Shown: one piece after another, positions 18,635 through 27,092 of the stretch
Layout of the letters: each line of letters begins with the position of its first letter
Position numbering within the stretch: the stretch's first letter is position 1
DNA from: Ignavibacteria bacterium UBA2360
Lineage (GTDB): Bacteria > Bacteroidota > Ignavibacteria > Tepidaquicellales > OLB5
Direction of reading: 5' to 3'
DNA length: 64,000 nt
Assembly: GCA_002344125.1 (NCBI GenBank)
Contig: DDTQ01000011.1
Span: 62,001-126,000 of the forward strand
Notes under the pieces: model-generated
The model's database searches: none
Told to the model about the DNA's origin: nothing
What the model saw: only the letters and a program-made list of their open reading frames with translations
Position numbers and translations under genes: made by a program

Positions 18635-19426
18635 TTACCAGGACCCGCTTGATCCTCCGCCTCCGAATGAACCTCCGCCGCCTGAAAATCCGCCGCTGCT
18701 CCAGCCGCTTGAACTGCCCGAAGACCATCCACTTCCGCTTCCTCCACCTCCTGTATACCACCAGTTACTGCCCTTCTTACCCTTGTTCCGCCCAAAGATC
18801 CTGGATACTAATGGCATAAAAAACACGAAGAAAAAGATCACAAGGAATATTATTACAGGGAATGGAACGCAGCAAATTCCGCCAAGAGGGCCCTCTTCAT
18901 CTGATTCATTATCGGCGGTGTACTCACCTTTGGTAGCCTGAATGATCGCATCCACGCCGGCGTTTATGCCTTCAAAAAAGTTACCTTTTTTGAATTGCGG
19001 AGTTATTTCCTTTCGGATAATCTGGCTTGATAGGGCATCTGTAAGTGCGCCTTCAAGTCCATAGCCGACTTCAATCCTTAACTTCCTGTCATTTTTGGCA
19101 ATATAAAGCAGAACACCGTTATTTTTGCCTTTTTGCCCAATACCATTTTGTTCGGCAAGTTCATATGAGCGGTCTTCAACGGAATTGCCATCCAGGGAGG
19201 GTTCCATCCATACCACAAGCTGATTTGAAGTTTCCTTTTCAAATGCAGCAAGTTTTGATTCCAGTGATTTTAATTGTGATGAGGTAAGTGTTCCGGTTTT
19301 ATCTGTAACATAGTTCTTAACCTGATCCTGAGATGCAATTGATTTTGATCTCTGCGCGTACACAATCTGCGCAAAAAGAAGTATTATCAAAATTACCTGT
19401 AGATATTTAGCCGGTTTCAGATCCAT
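18635..19426 (-). CDS. TPM-domain membrane protein, YgcG type
   Basis: A 263-residue protein with a signal peptide (residues 1-25, ending YAQ), a TPM domain at about 37-165 (VTDKTGTLTSSQLKSLESKL, NQLVVWMEPSLDG, GVLLYIAKNDRKLRIEVGYG, LEGALTDALSSQII), one transmembrane segment at about 188-215 (PFPVIIFLVIFFFVFFMPLV) and a tail of almost only Gly, Ser and Trp. This is the YgcG layout, with the domain in the periplasm. It is usually next to a LemA gene, but none is seen here. The partner gene downstream is a second, soluble TPM protein. Confidence 0.85.
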   Translation of the reverse strand: MDLKPAKYLQVILIILLFAQIVYAQRSKSIASQDQVKNYVTDKTGTLTSSQLKSLESKLAAFEKETSNQLVVWMEPSLDGNSVEDRSYELAEQNGIGQKGKNNGVLLYIAKNDRKLRIEVGYGLEGALTDALSSQIIRKEITPQFKKGNFFEGINAGVDAIIQATKGEYTADNESDEEGPLGGICCVPFPVIIFLVIFFFVFFMPLVSRIFGRNKGKKGSNWWYTGGGGSGSGWSSGSSSGWSSGGFSGGGGSFGGGGSSGSW

Positions 19427-19473
19427 AGCTCCAAATTTATCAGTATTAGCTAAATATTAAAACATAATAAAAA

Positions 19474-19495
19474 AGCCCCGAAAATATTCGGGGCT
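19474..19495 (-). terminator. Terminator after the VCBS/ASPIC gene
   Basis: The stem agccccg / cggggct is followed on the minus strand by a T-run. It lies 23 bases after the stop at 19518. Confidence 0.85.
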
Positions 19496-19517
19496 AAAGC
19501 AAAAAAAAATAATCGCA

Positions 19518-21278
19518 TCACTTAATCATCAGCATTTTCTTGGTCTGCCTGTAATTCCCGGCTTCAAGGGTGTAAAAATATATCCCACTGGATAATTTTG
19601 AGGCGTCAAAAGTAACAACATAAGCTCCGGCCTGTTTCATTTCATCAACAATGTTAGAAACTTCATTTCCCAGTATATCGTAAATTTTCAGTTTCACCAT
19701 TTCAGCTTTTGGTAATAAAAATTTTATATTTGTTGATGGATTGAAAGGATTTGGATAATTTTGACTGAGATCATACTCGCCCGGTACTTCCCCGCCTTCG
19801 TTATTTATACCAATAATACCCTGATTTTCAACAGCTGTTACAAACATGTTCACGGCAACAGAATAGTATATATCCGTTAAACCTGAGGGCCATTTTATAA
19901 TTATCGTATCAATTACCTGAGCGTTACCCAGACCCAGTTCCACATTAAGGCTGTTTTGCGCGTTGTAACCGGTTTGTCCGGAAATCTCGCGGGTTTGTTT
20001 TACACGCACACCGTTAATGAGAGCAGATGTTATAACTCTTGTACCGATAGCGGAGCGGTTAGAAATTACCCCTTTGCAGTAAATGTTTATCCAGTTATTC
20101 GGCGATCCGTTATTTCTGAAGAGGAAGTTGTTCTGTTGAACAGGCTGATTGCCGTTGGCAACATAGAGATCAATATCACCATCAAGATCGTAATCACCCC
20201 AGGCGGAGCCGTTCGATCTCCCTCCGCTGTTAACAATATCTCCTGTTGTTATCTTTGTGAATGTGCCGCTGCCATTGTTGTTATACAAAAATTCATTCTG
20301 GTCATTATCGTTTGATACAAAGAGATCAAGATCGCCGTCATTATCATAGTCTCCCCAAGCCGAGCCGACCGATGCTCCGCCATCATTTACAATTTCACCC
20401 GCTGTAATTTTCGTGAATGTTCCGCCTCCTTCATTTCTGTACAGGGAATTGTTTTCGGTGAAATAGTTAGTTACAAAGAGGTCAAGATCGCCATCGTTAT
20501 CATAATCACCCCAGCTTGCGCCGGTTGAATTACCGCCATCATTTACAATTACACCTGTTGTAACTTTTGTAAAGCTTCCATCACCGTTATTTCTGTACAA
20601 AAAGTTGTTTTCACCGGCTGAAAAACTGGCATTGGCTACAAATACATCCTGCCAGCCGTCATTATCGTAATCACCCCATGCGCAGGTAATTGAATTGCCG
20701 CCATCATTTACAATCGCTCCTGCAGTAATTTTTGTAAAGGTGCCATCGCCGCTGCCTTTGTATAAAAAATTATTACGGTTAAAATTGGCAGTGTATAGAT
20801 CAAGTTTGCCGTCTTTATCGTAATCAACGGAACTGCATCCCCAGGAATTGCCAATTTCATTCACAAAAGCTCCCGTTGTAATTTTTGTAAAAGCGCCATC
20901 ACCATTATTGGTATAAAAAGTATTAAACTGACTTGCTGATGAGCCGCCGTTAACTATAAATATATCCGGGTAGCCGTCGTTATTGAAATCACCAATGGCT
21001 GCGCCATATGAAAAGCCGCCATCATTTACCAATATACCTGCGGTAATTTTTGTAAAATTACCGCTGCCGTCATTCCTGAACAGAATGTTATTCTGATTGG
21101 TAATATTGGCGGCGAACATATCCAACAATCCATCATTGTTGTAATCAAACCAGTAAACGCCTTCTGTATAAGATGCGTCATTTACAATTGCTCCGGCAGT
21201 AACTTTGGTAAAAGTCACCTGTGCGTATGCTTCACCAATTAAAAAAATCAGTGCTGTAAGCAGTAAAATCTTTTTCAT
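19518..21278 (-). CDS. Secreted seven-repeat FG-GAP/VCBS propeller protein with ASPIC/UnbV and T9SS domains
   Basis: The likely start is the ATG at 21276-21278 (MKKILLLTALIFLIGEAYAQ, a good signal peptide), not the upstream in-frame ATG at 21308. Seven units of 51-55 residues follow. Each begins FTKITAG.IVNDGG and contains a WGDYDNDGDLDLF-type calcium-binding loop, which fits a seven-bladed beta-propeller. Next comes an ASPIC/UnbV domain (SNRSAIGTRV, REISGQTGYNAQNSLNVELG, IIIKWPSG), as in CRTAC1-like proteins. The C-terminus is a T9SS type A domain (YPNPFNPSTNIKFLLP ... KKMLMIK). It is probably a surface or secreted binding or adhesion protein; no enzyme motif is seen. Confidence 0.9.
   Translation of the reverse strand: MKKILLLTALIFLIGEAYAQVTFTKVTAGAIVNDASYTEGVYWFDYNNDGLLDMFAANITNQNNILFRNDGSGNFTKITAGILVNDGGFSYGAAIGDFNNDGYPDIFIVNGGSSASQFNTFYTNNGDGAFTKITTGAFVNEIGNSWGCSSVDYDKDGKLDLYTANFNRNNFLYKGSGDGTFTKITAGAIVNDGGNSITCAWGDYDNDGWQDVFVANASFSAGENNFLYRNNGDGSFTKVTTGVIVNDGGNSTGASWGDYDNDGDLDLFVTNYFTENNSLYRNEGGGTFTKITAGEIVNDGGASVGSAWGDYDNDGDLDLFVSNDNDQNEFLYNNNGSGTFTKITTGDIVNSGGRSNGSAWGDYDLDGDIDLYVANGNQPVQQNNFLFRNNGSPNNWINIYCKGVISNRSAIGTRVITSALINGVRVKQTREISGQTGYNAQNSLNVELGLGNAQVIDTIIIKWPSGLTDIYYSVAVNMFVTAVENQGIIGINNEGGEVPGEYDLSQNYPNPFNPSTNIKFLLPKAEMVKLKIYDILGNEVSNIVDEMKQAGAYVVTFDASKLSSGIYFYTLEAGNYRQTKKMLMIK
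20097..21218 (-). repeat. Seven tandem coding repeats of about 160 bp
   Basis: The seven propeller units of the protein encoded here are contiguous and also similar at the DNA level (recurring catcatttacaat and ataatcacccca). Units 4 to 6 are the most alike, which suggests recent duplication within the gene. Confidence 0.8.
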
Positions 21279-21354
21279 ATTTCTGCAGAAATAATTTATT
21301 AAATACATTTTTTGGATGCAGTTATGGAGAGGGACGGCAATGTTTATGAGCGTT

Positions 21355-21386
21355 CAAATATAGAGAAATTAAATAAATAAGGAAAT
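21355..21386 (-). promoter_or_regulatory. Predicted promoter for the VCBS/ASPIC gene
   Basis: The minus strand has TATATTTG at 21362-21355 and a TTTC 20 bases further upstream, a near match to the TTTG-N20-TAnnTTTG pattern. It leaves a 76-base leader to the MKK start and supports that start over the one at 21308. Confidence 0.45.
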
Positions 21387-21397
21387 AGTATTAATAA

Positions 21398-24300
21398 TTA
21401 ATACTCATCCATACTCTTAATTTCAAGCTGCTCGAGTTTATACTTGTAAATAGAATTAACAAACAGTACCGCTATTTTCAGGTTGTTTATGAGCGGAATG
21501 TTGTAATCAATAGCTTTGCGGCGCATTATGTAGCCATCACGCATTGATTTATGCTCATGCTTCATGGATTGTGTGTTAATTACCAGGTCAAATTTCTTTT
21601 TTTCAAGCATTGAAAGTATGTTAGGGTTCTTCTTCTCATTGATCTTGTACACCAGCTTTGATTTTACCTTATGTTCTTTAAGCAAAGCATGAGTATTTGT
21701 GGTAGCAAAAATAGTGAAACCCATTTCGTTCAGTTTTCTTGCACTGTCCAGGAATTCAATTTTATCTTCGAGATCACCAAGTGTTAACAGTATGTTTTGT
21801 TTTGGCAGCCTGAAACCGGTTGAGAGCAATGATTTCAGGAAAGCCTCTTCCATTGATTCACCAAAGCAGGCAACTTCACCGGTTGAGGACATTTCAACCC
21901 CTAAGATAGGATCAGCGCCGCTTAAGCGGCTGAAGGAAAATTGCGGGGCTTTTACTACTATATGATCAAGATCAAGAGTTTTATAGTCGCCCTTAATATC
22001 ATGCCCTAAAATTGATTTTACCGCAAAATCGATAAAATTGTAATTTGTAGCTTTTGATATAAAGGGGAACGAGCGGCTCGCTCTTAAGTTACATTCAATA
22101 ACCTTTACTTTATTTTCCTTGGCAAGATACTGTATGTTAAAGGGACCCGTTATTTTTAATTCTTTAACGATCGCTTTGGTAATTCTTTTTATCTGGTGTA
22201 CTGTTTCAAAATAAAGCTTCTGCGGGGGAATCGCAAGCGTTGCATCGCCGGAGTGGACTCCCGCGTTCTCAACATGTTCGCTTATCGCGTAAATAATAAG
22301 CTCGCCATTCTGACCCACGCCATCAATTTCAATTTCTTTTGCGCCTTCTTCAAACTTGGATATAACCACAGGAAAATCTTTTGATATCTGGGCATGTTCC
22401 TTGATATACTCTTCCAGTGAGCGGTCATCGTTGCAGACCTTCATTGCGGTGCCGGAAAGCACATAAGAGGGTCTGATAAGAACCGGGTAACCTATCTGAT
22501 TCGAAAACTTTTTCGCCTGCTTTAAGTCAGCCAGCTCCTGCCACACGGGCTGATCTATTTCAAGCCTGTCTAATATAGAAGAAAACTTATTCCTGTCTTC
22601 GCATTTATCAATTGAGTGCGGTGATGTTCCAAGTATCCATGCGTTATTTTCGTGGAGCTTTAACGCAAGGTTGTTTGGTATCTGCCCGCCCATAGAAATA
22701 ATTATGCCAAGCGGCTTTTCAAACTCATAAATATCCAGAACGCGCTCAAGGCTTAACTCTTCAAAATACAATTTATCGCAGATATCATAATCGGTACTTA
22801 CGGTTTCAGGGTTATAATTCACCATTACAACTTTGTAGCCAAGTTTGCGCAGAATTTTAGCGGTGGTTACGCAGCACCAGTCAAATTCAACTGATGAGCC
22901 TATTTTGTAGGGCCCCGAACCGAGTATCATTATCTTTTTCTTATCAGTCTCTTTGGTTTCTTCAACATCATTGGTATCACCGTGATATGTTGAGTACAGG
23001 TAGTTGGTTTCTGCGGGATACTCCGCGGCAAGCGTATCTATCTGTTTAAAAACGGGTAGCACACCAAGTGACTTCCTGATTTTCCTTATTTCATCTTCAT
23101 CGGTTCCCACAAGCAAGCCAATTTGCTTATCAGAATAGCCCAGTTTTTTTGCTTCCAGCAGAAAATCAGCGGTAATATTTTCTTTAGTAGTTGCAAGTTT
23201 TCTGAAGTTATCGATATTTCTAATCTGGTAAAGGAACCATTTATCGATGCTGGACATATTATGAACTTCATCAACGGTGTAACCATCGCGCAGGGCGCGT
23301 GAAATTGCGAACAGCCTGCGGGGTGTTGGAGTGATAATATCCTGTTTTATTGTCTGGGTTTTGGAGGTGTTGAGCACCAGTCCGAACTTTCCTACCTGCA
23401 GCATTCTGATAGCTTTTTGCAGCACCTCGGGGAAACTTCTGCCGATAGCCATTACCTCGCCCACGGATTTCATCTTGCTGCCGATTTCTTCTTCTACCCT
23501 TGGAAATTTGGCAAGGTCCCATCTTGGGATCTTGAGCGCAACGTAATCCAATGCAGGCTCAAAACATGAATATGTTTTTTTTGTGATAGAATTTTCAAGT
23601 TCGGTAAGTTTGTACCCAAGTGAAAGCTTGGCTGCAATATAAGCCAGCGGGTAACCTGTAACTTTTGAGGCGAGCGCGGATGAACGCGAAAGCCTTGCGT
23701 TAACTTCAATTACGCGGTAATCAAATTCACCTGTTTCACTCACAGACTTTGGATTAAGCGCAAACTGAATATTGCACTCACCCATTATTTTAAAATGCCT
23801 TATAGTTTTTATTGATATATCACGCAGCTGGTGATACTCAGCGTTTGATAGGGTCTGCGAAGGCGCTATTACAATACTTTCACCTGTATGCACGCCCAGC
23901 GGGTCGAAGTTTTCCATGTTGCATACGGTTATGCAGTTATCTGCGGAATCACGCACTACTTCGTACTCAATTTCTTTCCAACCGCGCAGATCTTCTTCTA
24001 TTAATACCTGGGGTGAATATGAAAAAGCTTCCTGAAGAGCTTTGGTGATCTCTTTTTCGTTGTTGGCGAAACCTGAACCTAAGCCGCCTAATGTGAATCC
24101 AGCTCTTAATATAACGGGGTAACCAACTTCTTTGGCAGCTTTCAAACCTTCTTTAACGCTGCGCACAGCTTTGCTGATTGGTGTGCGTACTTTTATTTTA
24201 TTCAGCTCTTTTACAAAAAGCTCTCTGTCTTCGGTCTTGTTAATTGAATCAACCTGGGTGCCAAGCACCTGCACATTATATTTTTTCAGAATGCCAAGCC

Positions 24301-24643
24301 GGTTGAGCTCAAGTCCGCAGTTAAGCGCTGTCTGTCCACCAAAACCAAGCAAAATACCTTCGGGATTTTCTTTCTTAATTATCTGTTCAACAAAATAAGG
24401 ATTAACCGGCAAGAGGTAAACTTTATCAGCCAGATCGATATCAGTCTGCACTGTTGCGATATTAGGATTTACCAGAATGACGGTTTTGCCTTCTTCTTTA
24501 AGCGCTTTGATCGCCTGCGAGCCCGAATAATCAAACTCACCGGCTTCGCCTATTTTAAGCGCGCCTGAACCAAGTAATAATATTTTTTTTATTTCTGTCA
24601 ATATTTTTTTCTGAAGGACAAGGGGCTCGAGCTCCTTGTTCAT
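21398..24643 (-). CDS. carB: Carbamoyl-phosphate synthase large subunit
   Basis: A 1081-residue protein, full length for CarB (about 1070). Two ATP-grasp halves are visible, each starting with a glycine-rich loop: KILLLGSGALKIGEAGEFDY near 20 and KIMILGSGPYKIGSSVEFDW near 570. The C-terminus has the MGS-like allosteric domain (LLTLGDLEDKIEF ... INTQSMKHEHKSMRDGYIMR). It makes carbamoyl phosphate from bicarbonate, ATP and ammonia supplied by CarA, for pyrimidine and arginine synthesis. It starts five bases after carA, so the two are one operon. Confidence 0.97.
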   Translation of the reverse strand: MNKELEPLVLQKKILTEIKKILLLGSGALKIGEAGEFDYSGSQAIKALKEEGKTVILVNPNIATVQTDIDLADKVYLLPVNPYFVEQIIKKENPEGILLGFGGQTALNCGLELNRLGILKKYNVQVLGTQVDSINKTEDRELFVKELNKIKVRTPISKAVRSVKEGLKAAKEVGYPVILRAGFTLGGLGSGFANNEKEITKALQEAFSYSPQVLIEEDLRGWKEIEYEVVRDSADNCITVCNMENFDPLGVHTGESIVIAPSQTLSNAEYHQLRDISIKTIRHFKIMGECNIQFALNPKSVSETGEFDYRVIEVNARLSRSSALASKVTGYPLAYIAAKLSLGYKLTELENSITKKTYSCFEPALDYVALKIPRWDLAKFPRVEEEIGSKMKSVGEVMAIGRSFPEVLQKAIRMLQVGKFGLVLNTSKTQTIKQDIITPTPRRLFAISRALRDGYTVDEVHNMSSIDKWFLYQIRNIDNFRKLATTKENITADFLLEAKKLGYSDKQIGLLVGTDEDEIRKIRKSLGVLPVFKQIDTLAAEYPAETNYLYSTYHGDTNDVEETKETDKKKIMILGSGPYKIGSSVEFDWCCVTTAKILRKLGYKVVMVNYNPETVSTDYDICDKLYFEELSLERVLDIYEFEKPLGIIISMGGQIPNNLALKLHENNAWILGTSPHSIDKCEDRNKFSSILDRLEIDQPVWQELADLKQAKKFSNQIGYPVLIRPSYVLSGTAMKVCNDDRSLEEYIKEHAQISKDFPVVISKFEEGAKEIEIDGVGQNGELIIYAISEHVENAGVHSGDATLAIPPQKLYFETVHQIKRITKAIVKELKITGPFNIQYLAKENKVKVIECNLRASRSFPFISKATNYNFIDFAVKSILGHDIKGDYKTLDLDHIVVKAPQFSFSRLSGADPILGVEMSSTGEVACFGESMEEAFLKSLLSTGFRLPKQNILLTLGDLEDKIEFLDSARKLNEMGFTIFATTNTHALLKEHKVKSKLVYKINEKKNPNILSMLEKKKFDLVINTQSMKHEHKSMRDGYIMRRKAIDYNIPLINNLKIAVLFVNSIYKYKLEQLEIKSMDEY

Positions 24644-24648
24644 AATTT

Positions 24649-25752
24649 TTATAACATCTCAATGAATTTATCAAACAGCCAGCCTGTATCGTTCGGACCC
24701 GGTGACGATTCAGGGTGGAACTGCACGGCAAAGAATGGCTTTGAATTATGCTTAACGCCTTCGTTGGTGCCATCGTTGTTATTAATGAACCACTCTTGCC
24801 AATCCTGCGGCAATGTTTTAGTATCAACCGCGTAGCCATGATTTTGGGAAGTAATATAACAGTGACCCCCAACTTCAATGCAGGGCTGATTTTGTGAACG
24901 ATGTCCGAATTTTAGTTTGTATGTATCGGCTCCGGCAGAGAGTCCTAAAATCTGGCTGCCCAGGCAAATGCCGAAGATCGGTTTATTCAGGCTGAAAGAT
25001 CTTTTCAAATTATCTATGGTTGCTGTGCACATCTTGGGGTCACCCGGACCGTTTGAGACGAATATTCCGTCAAACTCGTATTCTGATTTCATGGGGTCAT
25101 ACCCAAGCGGCACGCGGATAACTTCAGCGCCGCGGTTTACGAAGTTGCGTATTATGTTATTTTTAACACCGCAATCAATCAGCAGTATTTTTTTGGGATT
25201 TTTATTTTTTTTGGGTGAATAGACTACAGGCTCTCTAACTCCAACCATACCGGCCAGATCTGTTTCATTGGGGTCAATTATTTCCGCGGTGTCTTCCGAC
25301 CCCGGCAGTTCAGTTGTTATTTTACCAAGCATTACACCTGTGGTTCTGAGTGTTTTGGTTAGCTCGCGGGTATCAATTCCGTAAATGCCTGGTATATCAT
25401 TTTCCTGCAGCCATGTGTGAAGTGAGCCTGCCGCATCAAAATGGCTGTACTCAAAGCTGTAATTGGAAATTATCATTCCCCTTACCTGGATCCTACCCGA
25501 TTCAAACCCGTTTTGTATGGTTTTTGCTGAATCGTCTCTTTCGAAATGCGGAATTCCGTAATTGCCGATCAAGGGATATGTAAAAACAAGTATTTGCCCC
25601 GAATACGAAGGATCCGTGAGTGATTCCGGGTAACCGGTCATTCCTGTGGTAAATACCACTTCCCCATCGGAATTGCCGTATTTTCCGAAACTATATCCCG
25701 TGAAGGTTTTACCGTTAGCTAAACGAAGATATACTTTTTGTTTTTGTTTCAA
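24649..25752 (-). CDS. carA: Carbamoyl-phosphate synthase small (glutaminase) subunit
   Basis: A 367-residue protein. The N-terminal CPSase_sm_chain domain includes GYPESLTDPSYSGQILVFTY. The C-terminal class I amidotransferase has FVSNGPGDPK, the nucleophile Cys in FGICLGSQ and the catalytic His/Glu in QFHPESSPG. It hydrolyses glutamine and channels ammonia to CarB. The usual CLGHQ sequence is CLGSQ here, a small oddity outside the catalytic triad. It is transcribed divergently from plsC across 75 to 195 bases. Confidence 0.97.
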   Translation of the reverse strand: MKQKQKVYLRLANGKTFTGYSFGKYGNSDGEVVFTTGMTGYPESLTDPSYSGQILVFTYPLIGNYGIPHFERDDSAKTIQNGFESGRIQVRGMIISNYSFEYSHFDAAGSLHTWLQENDIPGIYGIDTRELTKTLRTTGVMLGKITTELPGSEDTAEIIDPNETDLAGMVGVREPVVYSPKKNKNPKKILLIDCGVKNNIIRNFVNRGAEVIRVPLGYDPMKSEYEFDGIFVSNGPGDPKMCTATIDNLKRSFSLNKPIFGICLGSQILGLSAGADTYKLKFGHRSQNQPCIEVGGHCYITSQNHGYAVDTKTLPQDWQEWFINNNDGTNEGVKHNSKPFFAVQFHPESSPGPNDTGWLFDKFIEML

Positions 25753-25934
25753 TTTTTGTTGATTTACTAGCCGCGAGTTACTATTAGTGGCTATTAGGTT
25801 AGATACGAATATACCAAAAAAAAGTATATGAAAAAGTTTATTAATTTATCCCTAAATTATAAACAGTTATTATTGCAGAACATAAAAATATTACCTTATA
25901 TTTTCGATGTATATTTTCAGAGGAAATATTTTTG

Positions 25935-25942
25935 TATTTTTG
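25935..25942 (+). promoter_or_regulatory. TAnnTTTG -7 box just before plsC
   Basis: TATTTTTG ends only five bases before the preferred plsC ATG at 25948. If active, the transcript would begin at or next to the start codon. Confidence 0.4.
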
Positions 25943-25947
25943 TGAAT

Positions 25948-26634
25948 ATGTGGCTGATAAAAAATTTTATTGTGATCCTTTATTCTCTTCTGGTAGCCAT
26001 ACTATCTATATTGATCTGCCCATTCGATTACCGCAATAAACTCTCAAATCCCTTAATGAAAGTTTGGACTAACGTTGTTCTTTTCATTTACGGCATAAAG
26101 GTTAATGTTACAGGCTCAGAAAATATAGACCCATCAAAGGGCAAGATTTACATTTCTAACCACGCAAGTTACATGGATATTTTCGTTCAGCTTGCGAAGC
26201 TGCCTGATAATGTACGGATGATATATAAGAAGGAAATAAACCGCGTGCCCATCCTGGGCTGGGCGATGTACTGTGCAGGATTTGTAGCGCTGAACCGTGA
26301 TAAAGTCCGTGAGGCGATGAAGTCACTTGATAAAGCCGCTGAAAGAGTAAGAAGCGGACTCTCGGTTGTGATATACCCTGAAGGCACAAGGACGCCGGAC
26401 GGCAAAGTAGGTGAATTCAAAAAGGGTATGTTCTTTCTTGCTGATAAATCAAAGGCTGAAATAATTCCCGTTTCATTACAGGGAACATTTGAGATAATGC
26501 CGATAGGCTCTTCAAGGGTTAAACCGGGAGTTGTGAATATGGTTATTGGTAAACCAATTCAGTACCGGAAAGATAAAGAACTGCTTGGCGAGATACGTGA
26601 TACAGTGATTAAGAATTTAGGATCACCGCAATAA
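25948..26634 (+). CDS. plsC: 1-acyl-sn-glycerol-3-phosphate acyltransferase
   Basis: The frame is open from 25828, but the first 40 residues look unlike the family and are low-complexity. The ATG at 25948 (MWLIKNFIVILYSLLVAI) gives a 228-residue protein with the usual N-terminal membrane helix. Acyltransferase motifs are NHASYMD (HxxxxD), VALNRDK, YPEGTRT (EGTR) and IIPVSLQGT. It acylates lysophosphatidic acid to phosphatidic acid at the inner membrane. A TATTTTTG box lies inside the longer frame, which also favours the shorter start. It is divergent from carA. Confidence 0.9.
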   Translation: MWLIKNFIVILYSLLVAILSILICPFDYRNKLSNPLMKVWTNVVLFIYGIKVNVTGSENIDPSKGKIYISNHASYMDIFVQLAKLPDNVRMIYKKEINRVPILGWAMYCAGFVALNRDKVREAMKSLDKAAERVRSGLSVVIYPEGTRTPDGKVGEFKKGMFFLADKSKAEIIPVSLQGTFEIMPIGSSRVKPGVVNMVIGKPIQYRKDKELLGEIRDTVIKNLGSPQ

Positions 26635-26640
26635 TAGCAG

Positions 26641-26660
26641 CACAGATATTTCTCTCTGTG
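26641..26660. repeat. Degenerate ACAGA palindrome
   Basis: cacaga and tctgtg separated by eight bases, seven bases after the plsC stop. It is a weaker relative of the palindrome at 26753, about 110 bases away. Confidence 0.4.
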
Positions 26661-26752
26661 GATATTGCTTTAAAGAATTTGAATAGAATACTATAAATCA
26701 CTCATTGTAAGATTTTATAAAAAGATAAGTTGTTGAGGCAGTTTAAATGAAA

Positions 26753-26776
26753 CACAGACAAGAAAGTCTGTGCTAC
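26753..26776. repeat. Intergenic ACAGACA palindrome before gatC
   Basis: cacagac-aagaaa-gtctgtg followed by ctac, very close to the copy at 18079. It lies 18 bases before the gatC ATG and partly inside the upstream extension of that reading frame. Confidence 0.7.
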
Positions 26777-26790
26777 TAAAAGGCAATAAT

Positions 26791-27084
26791 ATGTCAGTAA
26801 CAATAAAAGATGTAGAAAAAATTGCGAAGCTTGCGAAGCTGAAATTCACCGAAGAAGAGAAAACAAAGCTTCAGGGTGAAATGAACGAGGTATTGGGATA
26901 TATTGATACAATAAATCAGATACCCGGACTTGAAGACGTTAAGCCGCTTGAGAATATCAACGATACTGAAAATGTTTTCAGGGAAGACGTTTCGGAAGTA
27001 TGCTTAACGAAAGAGGAAGCTTTGAAAAACGCACCGGAAAAGACCGAGAATTTCTTTAAGGTACCAAAAGTACTTGATAAATAA
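26791..27084 (+). CDS. gatC: Asp/Glu-tRNA amidotransferase subunit C
   Basis: The frame is open from 26770, but the ATG at 26791 (MSVTIKDVEKIAKLAKLKF) matches the usual GatC start and gives 97 residues, a normal length. Conserved features are the first helix VEKIAKLAKL, LGYIDTINQIPGLEDVKPLE and the C-terminal NAPEKTENFFKVPKVLD. It stabilises GatA and GatB in the complex that amidates misacylated Glu-tRNA(Gln) or Asp-tRNA(Asn). GatA and GatB are not in the window. The extra upstream codons lie in an intergenic palindrome. kdsB follows eight bases later. Confidence 0.95.
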   Translation: MSVTIKDVEKIAKLAKLKFTEEEKTKLQGEMNEVLGYIDTINQIPGLEDVKPLENINDTENVFREDVSEVCLTKEEALKNAPEKTENFFKVPKVLDK

Positions 27085-27092
27085 TTTACAAA

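Noticed and set aside
21279..21308. Upstream in-frame ATG of the VCBS/ASPIC gene
   Set aside because: It adds ten residues before a good signal peptide; the start at 21278 fits better.
25828..25947. N-terminal extension of plsC
   Set aside because: The first 40 residues are unlike the family; the ATG at 25948 gives the standard N-terminal membrane helix and follows a -7 box.
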